This document shows, piece by piece, positions 1 through 6,454 of a stretch of DNA of 6,862 bases (positions are counted from its first letter, which is position 1; each line of letters starts with the position of its first letter). Below the pieces are notes generated by a model. The model did not search any database. It was not told where the DNA came from and worked only from the letters and a program-made list of their open reading frames with translations. This DNA is from an uncultured Paracoccaceae bacterium (GTDB lineage Bacteria > Pseudomonadota > Alphaproteobacteria > Rhodobacterales > Rhodobacteraceae). Where the stretch lies: NCBI GenBank assembly GCA_937900975.1, contig CALCPC010000453.1:1-6862 (forward strand), given 5' to 3'. Position numbers and translations under genes: made by a program.

Positions 1-33
1 GTCGTCTTTGGTTGGGGTGTCGTGCGTTTGTTA

Positions 34-48
34 CGGCCGCGGCGGCCG
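34..48. repeat. GC-only 15-bp palindrome downstream of the TAXI gene
   Basis: A perfect odd-centred palindrome, CGGCCGCGGCGGCCG, with seven paired bases on each side of a central G. It lies beyond the hairpin at 68-96, in the 105 bases past the TAXI gene stop. There is no T-run on either side, so it is not a classical intrinsic terminator. It could be a folded 3' segment of the minus-strand transcript, or simply chance in GC-rich DNA. Confidence 0.35.
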
Positions 49-67
49 GGCCGGTGCCTGGTGGGTC

Positions 68-96
68 GGGATGCGGCGCGTCCGTCGCCGCATCCC
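68..96 (-). terminator. Stem-loop just after the TAXI binding-protein gene
   Basis: Arms 68-78 (GGGATGCGGCG) and 86-96 (CGCCGCATCCC) are perfect 11-bp complements around a 7-base loop, starting 9 bases past the minus-strand stop codon at 106-108. In the minus-strand direction no U-rich tract follows, so it departs from the classical intrinsic terminator. It may be a U-tract-less terminator or a 3'-end stabilising hairpin. Such hairpins are common between a highly expressed binding-protein gene and a less expressed transporter gene downstream. The structure is seen directly; the function is inferred. Confidence 0.5.
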
Positions 97-105
97 TTTG
101 GGATT

Positions 106-1113
106 TTACTCCAACAATCCGGCTTCTTTATAGAACTTCTCCGCTCCGGCGTGGAGCGGTACGCCAAGCGCCGCAACCCCGTCCAGCGCAGTGGCCGGCG
201 TGATTTGCTTGCCCTTGGCGTGACCATTGTCCAAAAGCTTGCGCGTGTTGTCGTTCCAAAGCGCCGCGGTGATCCCGTAGACCAGGTCTTCGGACAAGTC
301 GGAGGAGACGACCAGAAGGGCCGACACCGCCGGGGTCATCACCTCGTAATCGACGCCCTCATAAACCCCAGCGGGGATCGAGGAGGGGATGTAGGCGGGG
401 ATCAGATCGTTGATTTTCGACAGATCCTCGGCGCTGAAACTGTGGAGTTCCATGCCCTTCGTGGTCGCCAATTGCACCATGGCCGAGACGGGCCAGCCGG
501 CGGCGTAGAAATAGGCGTCAAGCTGACCATCGGCCAGACGCTCGGCCGACTGGCTGTTGTTCAGTTCGGCCTCGTCCATGTTGTCGCGGGTCACGCCCCA
601 GGCCTCCAACATGATCTCGACGGCGACCTGCGTTCCCGATCCCGCTTGCGCAATGCCGACGCGCTGCTCGGCCAGATCGCTGAGACTGTCGATCGACGCG
701 CCCTTCGGCAGCACAAGGTGCAGATCCTCGGGGTAGAGATTGGCCACGATCCGCAGATTGGGATGCGGCTTGCCGTCGAACTTCCCCTCGCCGAGGAACA
801 TGGAGCGGGTGACGTCCGCGGCGGCCAGGCCGGCCTCAGGCTCCCCGTTTTGGACGGCGGCGTTGTTGAAAACCGACGCGGTGGGCGATTGTGCGATCGC
901 GAGCAGGCCCGGTACGCCGCACTGCCCGCCCTGGTCGCACGGGCGTGCGCCCGGCGGTGCGGAGATGCCGTTGGCGATGGTGCCGCCGATGGGAAAATAC
1001 GTCCCGCCCGCGCTGCCCGTCCCGATGCGGAAAAACGTCGGGCTCTGCGCCGTGGCCGCGCCGGCCACCAGCGTCGCCGCAAGGGCGAGGCCCATAAGAT
1101 TTCTGATCATCAT
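106..1113 (-). CDS. TAXI-family TRAP transporter periplasmic solute-binding protein
   Basis: This is a 335-residue exported protein. The ATG at 1113 is chosen over an in-frame upstream start at 1185 because GGGAG (1120-1124) sits 6 bases before it and it opens directly into a signal peptide: MMIR, then a hydrophobic core, with likely cleavage after ATAQ at residue 23. A second ATG follows immediately at 1110. The mature protein begins with the TAXI hallmark GTGSAGGTYFPIGG at about residues 31-44. Two cysteines (59 and 65, within RPCDQGGQC) are placed like the probable disulfide pair of this subfamily, and an AIAQS segment follows. TAXI proteins bind small solutes (glutamate or glutamine in the best-studied case) in the periplasm and hand them to a TRAP membrane permease driven by an ion gradient. 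The permease gene is not in the window and would lie left of position 1 if adjacent. The ligand cannot be read from sequence. Stop codon is TAA. Confidence 0.9.
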   Translation of the reverse strand: MMIRNLMGLALAATLVAGAATAQSPTFFRIGTGSAGGTYFPIGGTIANGISAPPGARPCDQGGQCGVPGLLAIAQSPTASVFNNAAVQNGEPEAGLAAADVTRSMFLGEGKFDGKPHPNLRIVANLYPEDLHLVLPKGASIDSLSDLAEQRVGIAQAGSGTQVAVEIMLEAWGVTRDNMDEAELNNSQSAERLADGQLDAYFYAAGWPVSAMVQLATTKGMELHSFSAEDLSKINDLIPAYIPSSIPAGVYEGVDYEVMTPAVSALLVVSSDLSEDLVYGITAALWNDNTRKLLDNGHAKGKQITPATALDGVAALGVPLHAGAEKFYKEAGLLE

Positions 1114-1119
1114 AGTAAA

Positions 1120-1134
1120 CTCCCAGTTGGGGAG
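1120..1134 (-). promoter_or_regulatory. Ribosome binding site of the TAXI gene inside a small hairpin
   Basis: On the minus strand the leader reads CTCCC-CAACT-GGGAG-TTTACT-ATG. GGGAG is the Shine-Dalgarno sequence at a good distance from the start, and it is exactly complementary to the CTCCC five bases upstream. A 5-bp all-strong stem could therefore mask the site and modulate translation. It is short enough to be coincidental. Confidence 0.4.
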
Positions 1135-1157
1135 CCTTTGCTCGGCCCCCGTCCAGG

Positions 1158-1185
1158 AGGGTAGCCAGGCGCGCCGCAAAGACAA
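1158..1185 (-). promoter_or_regulatory. Weak candidate promoter for the TAXI gene
   Basis: The 110-base gap between the PLP-enzyme gene and the TAXI gene contains an AT-rich island (about 1178-1203) that stands out from the GC-rich surroundings. Read on the minus strand, TTGTCT (1185-1180) is followed after 16 bases by TACCCT (1163-1158), a poor but possible sigma-70 pair. No terminator hairpin with a U-tract for the upstream gene is visible here, so read-through from the yjbH operon is equally possible. Confidence 0.22.
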
Positions 1186-1223
1186 ATTTTTAGACCTTTT
1201 TTGCCGACCTGGTGCGGACGAGC

Positions 1224-2237
1224 CTAAAAACTGCCTGTCGCTTGCGCGCCGAGCAGGTCGGCAATCTTGTCCTCATAGGCCGAAAAGGCGCCCAGCCCGC
1301 CGGTGTGGACAAAACAGACCCGGCTGCCGGGCGCGATCTGACCGCTGGCAACAAGGCTTGGGATCGTGGCATAGGATTTGGCGGTGTAGACGGGGTCGAG
1401 GATCAGACCCTCGCAGCGCGCCATCTCGGTTATCGCGGCAAGGGCCGGGGGGCCGGCATGGCCATAGCCGGGGCGAAGCGCGCCGTCCCAAACGCACACA
1501 TCGCCCGGCGCCACCTTTGCCGCGCCGGGGTAGAGCGCCTGCAGCCGTTCGACGATGCCCGCGATCCGCGGCCCCTGCAGATCAGCGCCGCGCCGCACGC
1601 AGCCGCCGATCACGCGCGCGTTCGAACCGTGCCCGCGCAGCCCGGCAAGCAGCCCGGCATGGGTCATGCCGCTGCCGGATCCGACCACGAACACGTCGAA
1701 ATCGTTCTTCTGGGCCAGGATCTCGGCCGCCCCGTCCACATAGCCGAGCGCGCCGAGCGGCGGGTGTCCCGCCGCCAGGGGGATCACATAGGGCCGCCGC
1801 CCCGCCCTGCTAAGCGTGTCGGCCTCGGCATAAAGCGCGGCATCGGCGCCCGCCTCGTCCTCACCCTCGGGATAGGCCAAAAGCGTGGCGCCAAGGAGCT
1901 GGGACAAAAACACATTGCCCCGGCGGCGGTAGGCGGGGTCGGACTCGGCGACCCGCTCTTCAAGCTGGATCACAGCGCGAAGCCCCCGCGCCGCCGCCGT
2001 CGCTGCGGCCAGACGCACGAAATTCGATTGAACGGCGCCGGTGATCAGAACGGTGTCGGCGCCCGCAGCCTCTGCCGCGCCAAAGTAATACTCAAGCTGG
2101 CGCGCCTTGTTGCCGCCAAAGCTTGGCCCGGCCAGATCGTCGCGTTTGATCCACAGGTCGATGCCCAGCGTTTCGGACAGGCGCGGCAGCGGCACAAGGG
2201 GCGTTGGCTGGGCCACGATCTGGATCCGGGGTTGCAT
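1224..2237 (-). CDS. PLP-dependent D-cysteine desulfhydrase / ACC deaminase family enzyme
   Basis: A 337-residue fold-type II PLP enzyme, about the usual length (E. coli DcyD is 328). Visible landmarks are IKRDDL (30-35); GGNKARQLEY with the PLP Schiff-base lysine K44; GAVQSNFVR (68-75); RPYVIPL (148-154); the phosphate-binding loop GSGSG (186-190); LDPVYTAKS (280-288); and HTGG (311-314). In this family ACC deaminases carry Glu after VY and Leu after the late His, while D-cysteine desulfhydrases carry Ser/Thr at both. Here both are Thr (285 and 312), so desulfhydrase-like chemistry (D-cysteine to pyruvate, sulfide and ammonia) is favoured. A related substrate such as L-cysteate (CuyA is a homologue) cannot be excluded. 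The residue after SN is Phe73, where DcyD has His and ACC deaminase Gln, which may shift substrate preference. The ATG is 6 bases after the yjbF stop, with GGAG inside the end of yjbF, suggesting co-transcription. Stop is TAG. Expected to be cytoplasmic. Confidence 0.88.
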   Translation of the reverse strand: MQPRIQIVAQPTPLVPLPRLSETLGIDLWIKRDDLAGPSFGGNKARQLEYYFGAAEAAGADTVLITGAVQSNFVRLAAATAAARGLRAVIQLEERVAESDPAYRRRGNVFLSQLLGATLLAYPEGEDEAGADAALYAEADTLSRAGRRPYVIPLAAGHPPLGALGYVDGAAEILAQKNDFDVFVVGSGSGMTHAGLLAGLRGHGSNARVIGGCVRRGADLQGPRIAGIVERLQALYPGAAKVAPGDVCVWDGALRPGYGHAGPPALAAITEMARCEGLILDPVYTAKSYATIPSLVASGQIAPGSRVCFVHTGGLGAFSAYEDKIADLLGAQATGSF

Positions 2238-2243
2238 CTGCGG

Positions 2244-2933
2244 CTACTCTCCGGTGAAGGGTTCGATGACTTCGACCACGATGGCGCCCTGCCGGGGCCC
2301 CAGCCATTGCTGGGTCTGCCATACAAACCCGGTTTCGGCGTCGGCGAAATGGAGGTTGTCGAATGTGGCGTCGCCTGCGCACCGCTCTAGGATGCGGCGG
2401 GTATGGTGCACACGCTCCACAATTTCAAGCGTGGCGGTGCCGCTGGCGATAAAGCGGCAGGTGACAGTCACGCGCTTGCCCCTTGGGTCGGGCGCGGGAA
2501 AGACATAGGTGCGGGCGACGCGCTGGGGCCAATCATCGGGTGCGCGGGGGCGTGCGACCGGGTCGTTCGCCGCGAACTCCACCGCCAGAAGGTCAAAGCC
2601 GATGCCGCGGCTGGCGGTCACCAGCCCGCCCTGCAGCGTCACCGATTGAGACAGGCGCGAGGCGTAGGTCACAAAGCCCGCGTTCTCGCTGACCCCGCTC
2701 ATCACAAAGCGCCCCGTTTCGGCGGCGAGGCCCGCGCGGATCAGGGTGGCGCCGGCGGCCTCCACCGCCGCGCGGGTCAACGCCTCGGCCCGGCCGTCGG
2801 TGGAAGGCGGCGGTGGGCTGCCGGGGATCAGGGCGCCGATCCGCTCCACCAGCACGTCGGCCAGCGGCGCCCGCCCCTCACTTGAACAGGCGGCCGCCGC
2901 GAGGCACAGCGCTATTGCCAGAAGCCGGACCAC
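2244..2933 (-). CDS. yjbF: YjbF/GfcB-family surface-polysaccharide lipoprotein
   Basis: A 229-residue predicted lipoprotein. A short hydrophobic leader ends in AAAC with the probable lipidated Cys16 (the lipobox has Ala at -3, so it is not ideal), followed by SSEG, compatible with outer-membrane sorting. The start is GTG (2933-2931), supported by GGAG at 2939-2942 five bases upstream and lying inside the yjbH reading frame. The body matches the YjbF/GfcB pattern as I know it: TYASRLSQSVTLQGGLVTASRG (about 89-110), then a Cys-containing strand (C159), a second Cys (C185), and a C-terminal FVWQTQQWLGP segment (203-213) resembling the family's G-x-VW-x-S-x-QW-x-GP. E. coli yjbEFGH and gfcABCD are associated with exopolysaccharide and group 4 capsule production, but the biochemical role of YjbF is not settled. 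Its partner yjbH is immediately upstream and overlaps by 22 bases, which indicates translational coupling. Confidence 0.87.
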   Translation of the reverse strand: MVRLLAIALCLAAAACSSEGRAPLADVLVERIGALIPGSPPPPSTDGRAEALTRAAVEAAGATLIRAGLAAETGRFVMSGVSENAGFVTYASRLSQSVTLQGGLVTASRGIGFDLLAVEFAANDPVARPRAPDDWPQRVARTYVFPAPDPRGKRVTVTCRFIASGTATLEIVERVHHTRRILERCAGDATFDNLHFADAETGFVWQTQQWLGPRQGAIVVEVIEPFTGE

Positions 2934-4993
2934 TGCTGCTCCAGCGTGTTAACGTCGGTGTCGCGCACCCGCTCGTACAAGCGGCCATCGACGCGCAGCC
3001 GCGCGCCGCCATCGCGGTCGAACTCAGACAAATCCAGCGTTGCTTGGCTGCGGCTCTCAAAGGGCAGGCCCCAGCGCAGCGGCATGGTGATGCGCACGCC
3101 CTTGGCGAAACTGCCGGGGCCGAAATCGTCGAAATCGACGTCGGTTTGCGTGATATACCCGCTGACGTCCCAGCCGTTTGCAAACCGCCGCGACAAGGTC
3201 AGCGTGGCGCCCCAGTCCTTGGCCAAATAGCGCCCGACATCAAGCTGCGCCTCGATCCCGCCAAGCCCCGTGTCCCAGTAAAGCGAGCCATGCCCCGTCA
3301 CAACCTCATAGTCGCGAAAGCCGAAGGGGCTGTCGAATTCCCTCTGACGGGCGTAGTTCACCTCTGCCCCAAGCGCGAAATCCGAGGCGGTGGGCGCCCA
3401 CAGAACCTCCCCGCTGATGCCGCCGAACATGCGTTCGAGATATCCACCCGAAAGGCGCCCATAGACGGCGGGGGCCGGTTTAAAGACATAGTCGGCGGTC
3501 AGTCGGTCAAGCTCAATATCCCGCCCCGAAAAGTAGAGATCCGCGTCTGAGCGGACGCGCGGCAGCGGGCTGGTGGAGGTTGACTGCGTTTCTTGATCGC
3601 TGCCGATGACGAACCGGCTCACCTGTCCGGTCAGCGACAGGCCCCGCGCCACCCGGACCGATGCCTTCGCGACAAGCTCTGCATCGAGATCGGCAGCATC
3701 GTCCGTGTCGAAAAGCGTCAGCGGAATCCGCGGATTGATCGACCAGAAAAACCGGTCCTGGGGCGAAAGGCGTTGCACATCCTCGCCCGCAATCCGCGCC
3801 GGTGCGTCGAGAAAGCGCGCGGTCTCGAAGCTTTGCATTGTGGCGTCGGGGCGGTCGACCTGCGCTTCGAGCGCGCTGCGCCGCAGCTCTATCGTGGTGG
3901 TGGGCAGGCCGTCCTCCACCGGCGTGATGCGAAACACCTCAACCGAGGGCGGCAGCGCTGTGGCCAGAATGCGGGCGATGCGGCCGATGGCTTTCGGTGT
4001 GCGTTGGATCGACTGGTTGACGATATAGAGGTCGACCGCATCGGCCTGAAAACGCGCCTCTTCGATCAAGATGCCATCGGCCTCTAACGCCGTGGCCAGG
4101 GCGTCGGTCAGCGCGGTCTGGATCTCGGCCTGGCCGGCCCAGGCGGTGTTTTGCGGCGCGTCGTCGGCGCGGGCGCGGAACGGCGCGGGGCCGGCGCCCA
4201 AGTCCTGGGGCGCGATGGGATTGCGCGGATTGGCCTTGAAGGTGATCTGAAGGGCGGCCGTGTCGCCATAAAGATAGGCGCCGGTCAGGGCGAAAAGCGC
4301 GTTGGGCGCCCAGGTCGCGCCGACATTAAAGGGGGATTTCACGTCGAAATCGCTGTTGGCGCTTTCACCGGCATAGGCGTCTGGCACGTATTCCGCCTTC
4401 AGCGTCAGCCCCTTCACCGGCGTTGCCCAGGAAAGGCCGCCGAAAAACGCGGCGTCCCCTTGAAAGTAGCTGTCGAACTGCAGCCGGCCGCCGGGATCCG
4501 TTGTTTCGCGTCTGTCGCTGAGCGCGAAGTCGAACCCCGCGTCGCTGGCCAGCCGCCCCCAGCCAATCCCGCCGGTCAGCTTGACGCCGGGCAGGATCTC
4601 TTTGGTGGCAACGATGTATTCCGAACCATAGATCCCATCGCCAAGAACATCGCGAAAGCCGACGGCCACGCCGGGTGTCAGGCGCCCCTCGTCCAGCACT
4701 TGGAAGTGCAGATCGAAGCTGCGAAACGAGAGATCGCTTCCGTCCGGCTCAAAATCATCGATGGTGGCGAAACGGATCGTCGCGTTGACGCGCGGCACAG
4801 CTTGAAAGCTGATCGCGGTGCGTTGGGTGTTTCCCAAAAGCGCATAAGAAAACGCCAGTTCCGCATCCTCCGCGCTTTCGGCAACGGGGATGTCGAAAAG
4901 ACCCGGTCCACCGTAAAACGCATAACCCGGTCCTTCGGCACGCGCAGTCAGCGCGGCTGCGGACACGATGACCAGTGCCAGGGGCAGCCTCAT
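2912..4993 (-). CDS. yjbH: YjbH/GfcD-family outer-membrane protein
   Basis: A 693-residue protein, nearly the same length as E. coli YjbH (about 698). A cleavable signal peptide occupies residues 1-19 (MRLPLALVIV then SAAALTARA). The mature N-terminus has YGGPGLFDIPVAES (27-40), the family's G-x-GL-x-x-x-P-x-A signature. The segment SFDLHFQVL ... TPGVAVGFRDVLGDG ... SEYIVATK (92-131) aligns by eye with E. coli YjbH FDLKLRL ... PQVAVGARD ... AEYLVASK. Much of the rest shows alternating hydrophobic/polar strands rich in Gly and aromatics, as in a beta-barrel. The family is placed at the outer membrane and linked to exopolysaccharide/capsule export or assembly; a channel role is inferred, not proven. 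The ATG at 4993 has GGAG six bases upstream. It is probably the first gene of the operon with yjbF and the PLP enzyme. No polysaccharide synthesis gene lies in the window. Stop is TAG. Confidence 0.92.
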   Translation of the reverse strand: MRLPLALVIVSAAALTARAEGPGYAFYGGPGLFDIPVAESAEDAELAFSYALLGNTQRTAISFQAVPRVNATIRFATIDDFEPDGSDLSFRSFDLHFQVLDEGRLTPGVAVGFRDVLGDGIYGSEYIVATKEILPGVKLTGGIGWGRLASDAGFDFALSDRRETTDPGGRLQFDSYFQGDAAFFGGLSWATPVKGLTLKAEYVPDAYAGESANSDFDVKSPFNVGATWAPNALFALTGAYLYGDTAALQITFKANPRNPIAPQDLGAGPAPFRARADDAPQNTAWAGQAEIQTALTDALATALEADGILIEEARFQADAVDLYIVNQSIQRTPKAIGRIARILATALPPSVEVFRITPVEDGLPTTTIELRRSALEAQVDRPDATMQSFETARFLDAPARIAGEDVQRLSPQDRFFWSINPRIPLTLFDTDDAADLDAELVAKASVRVARGLSLTGQVSRFVIGSDQETQSTSTSPLPRVRSDADLYFSGRDIELDRLTADYVFKPAPAVYGRLSGGYLERMFGGISGEVLWAPTASDFALGAEVNYARQREFDSPFGFRDYEVVTGHGSLYWDTGLGGIEAQLDVGRYLAKDWGATLTLSRRFANGWDVSGYITQTDVDFDDFGPGSFAKGVRITMPLRWGLPFESRSQATLDLSEFDRDGGARLRVDGRLYERVRDTDVNTLEQQWSGFWQ

Positions 4994-5184
4994 TCCCTAC
5001 TCCGTCTTCCTCCCACGCTTTGCCTTTCCACATCCCAACCCCCCCTGACAATGCAAATCGAAGTTTCGACCCATTATCGGGCCTATGGTGGCGGGATGGG
5101 GGCATTTGCGGCTGGGTTCGGAGTTGACAGGGGCGAGTTACCAGCGGCCGTGCGGACGGGGATGGGGGTTGCGGTTTCGTACCG
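4994..5184. other. Intergenic region upstream of yjbH
   Basis: These 191 bases separate the end of the regulator gene from the start of yjbH and must hold the promoter of the yjbH operon if it has its own. I found no convincing -35/-10 pair and no terminator hairpin with a U-tract. Visible structure is a near-palindrome TCGAA-GT-TTCGA at 5058-5069, which could be an operator half-pair. There is also a run of seven C at 5039-5045 (seven G on the transcribed strand), about 46 bases before the ATG. A GATAAT (minus strand, 5078-5073) resembles a -10 box but lacks a fitting -35. Confidence 0.4.
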
Positions 5185-6453
5185 TCAGGCCCCGACAAAA
5201 CGCGGCAGGGTGCGGGCTTTGCAGGTGTCGCGGGTGCAGATGCGGCAGGAGGTGCCCACCGGCTCTGGCGGCGTTTGGGGCGGCGGCAGCGGGCAATCCT
5301 CGCGCCGGACAATCAACATGCCCGAAACCAGATCGGCGGCGGCGCCAAGTTTTGGCGGATTTCGCGGCTCTGCCGCCGCGATGGCGACGAACCGCTCTCC
5401 GCCATCATGTTCAAGCGTTGCCAGCACCGGTTGACCGGCCTGGGTGAAGGCGCGGAAAAGCGGCCAGATCGGGCAGGCGTTGCCATGCCTTGGCAACGCA
5501 AAATCGGGAAGCGGGCGGCGCCGTAGGGGATAGCCCGATGCGGTGACGACGATCAGACCAAAGGCCGGCGCGCGAAGTCCTGGACGGCGCAGGACCGAGA
5601 GCCTGCGGAAAACCGGCAGAAGCGGTTGGCGGAAGGTCGCCGCAAGGGCCACCGGATCGCAGGCGACGTCTTCGGCGGCTTTGGCAAAGATCGAAAGCGG
5701 CATCGCCCTGGCGTCTTGCGCATAGTCGTGGAGATAGGCCTGCAGCAGCGCGCCGCTGGCGCTGCCGGGAAGCGCGGCACCGGCAAGGCGGTCTGCGATC
5801 AGGGGCTGTGGATCGGCGTCTGTCTCGCCGGCCGCGTCGAGATCGGCAAAATGGTAGTCCTGTGCCGCGAGGAATTGGTCCAAAGCCTCCTCGGCGGTGG
5901 CGGCGCCCGCGGCCTCGGAGCCCGCGCGGGACAGATATTCGGCCAGATCCTGCGCGGTGCCGGACAATCGGACGCTTTCGGTGTGCAGCCCCTCGTGGAA
6001 CCGATCGACCTGGCCGCGGGGCAGATCCGCCATCTGCGAAAGGATCGCCGCGGTTGAGCGGATCGCGGTGACATTGGACAGGATACCGTGCACGGCCTCG
6101 GCGAGGAACGGATCGTGCGTCAACCGGTCGGAGAGCGCGGTGATCACCGTCTCTTGGTCGCGGAGTTGGCGGTGGAGCGTGGCCGTCGCCGCCGCCCAGG
6201 CCGGAAAACGGGCGGCGAATTCCTCTGCCGGTTCGAGGGTTTCTTCGGCGCGGCCCGCGGCCTCCCTTAGATCGGCGATCAGCGCAGGGTTGCCGCCCTC
6301 GGCCAAATCGACGGCCCGCACGCCCAAAACCTCGGCCAGCGCGATCAAGATCCGACCGCCGATGCGGCGCCTGTTGTGCTCGATTAAGTTTAGATAAGAT
6401 GGCGAGATCCCAGCAGCCTGGGCGAGCGCGGCCTGGCTTATGCCGCGGCGCAA
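5185..6453 (-). CDS. ScfR-type transcriptional regulator (XRE helix-turn-helix, DUF2083-like)
   Basis: At least 422 residues (numbered from the TTG at 6453). Order: XRE helix-turn-helix with ISQAALAQAAGISPSYLNL and EHNRRRIGG (about 5-33); a helical region with HDPFLAEAVHGILSNVTAIR (113-132) and ESVRLSGTAQDLAEYL (159-174); a C-terminal sensing half with NACPIWPLFRAF (325-336); and a cysteine cluster C403-x2-C406-x4-C411. This is the architecture of short-chain fatty acyl-CoA regulators such as R. sphaeroides PccR and C. glutamicum RamB, which bind DNA in response to acyl-CoA-type ligands. The cysteines could bind a metal or be redox-sensitive (inference). The start is uncertain. The reading frame continues upstream to a TAA at 6519-6517, encoding the conserved TLTGSRIRQLRL that completes helix 1, but contains no ATG, GTG or TTG beyond 6453. 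TTG 6453 lacks a well-spaced ribosome site. See the findings for alternatives. Stop is TGA. Confidence 0.9.
   Translation of the reverse strand: MRRGISQAALAQAAGISPSYLNLIEHNRRRIGGRILIALAEVLGVRAVDLAEGGNPALIADLREAAGRAEETLEPAEEFAARFPAWAAATATLHRQLRDQETVITALSDRLTHDPFLAEAVHGILSNVTAIRSTAAILSQMADLPRGQVDRFHEGLHTESVRLSGTAQDLAEYLSRAGSEAAGAATAEEALDQFLAAQDYHFADLDAAGETDADPQPLIADRLAGAALPGSASGALLQAYLHDYAQDARAMPLSIFAKAAEDVACDPVALAATFRQPLLPVFRRLSVLRRPGLRAPAFGLIVVTASGYPLRRRPLPDFALPRHGNACPIWPLFRAFTQAGQPVLATLEHDGGERFVAIAAAEPRNPPKLGAAADLVSGMLIVRREDCPLPPPQTPPEPVGTSCRICTRDTCKARTLPRFVGA
5477..5499. repeat. Perfect 9-bp inverted repeat inside the regulator gene
   Basis: GCGTTGCCA (5477-5485) and TGGCAACGC (5491-5499) are perfect complements around the 5-base loop TGCCT. 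It lies in the codons for about LPRHGNAC (320-327), just before the conserved CPIW segment. It could fold in the regulator's mRNA or serve as a protein-binding site. It shares TTGC/GCAA steps with the promoter palindromes, though with a different core and spacing. Confidence 0.45.
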
Positions 6454-6454
6454 C

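Noticed and set aside
22..1164. Plus-strand 380-codon open frame
   Set aside because: It lies antisense to the TAXI gene, is extremely Arg/Gly rich, shows no recognisable family, and has no ribosome site; it is a typical shadow in GC-rich DNA.
1168..1175. 8-bp palindrome GGCGCGCC upstream of the TAXI gene
   Set aside because: Expected by chance in GC-rich DNA; no second copy or placement suggesting an operator.
1073..1185. Upstream in-frame start at 1185 for the TAXI protein
   Set aside because: It would add 24 residues before an otherwise complete signal peptide and bury the good GGGAG site within the coding region.
1224..2237. ACC deaminase (acdS) for the PLP enzyme
   Set aside because: Thr occupies both diagnostic positions (285 and 312) where ACC deaminases carry Glu and Leu.
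1212..2390. Plus-strand 392-codon open frame
   Set aside because: Antisense to the PLP-enzyme gene, which shows all its catalytic motifs on the minus strand; composition is shadow-like.
5039..5045. Run of seven C upstream of yjbH as a phase-variation tract
   Set aside because: Short for slippage, not in coding sequence, and not between a convincing -35/-10 pair.
4151..5434. Plus-strand 427-codon open frame spanning the yjbH start and the regulator end
   Set aside because: It crosses two well-supported minus-strand genes and the gap between them, and its translation is low in complexity with no motif I recognise.
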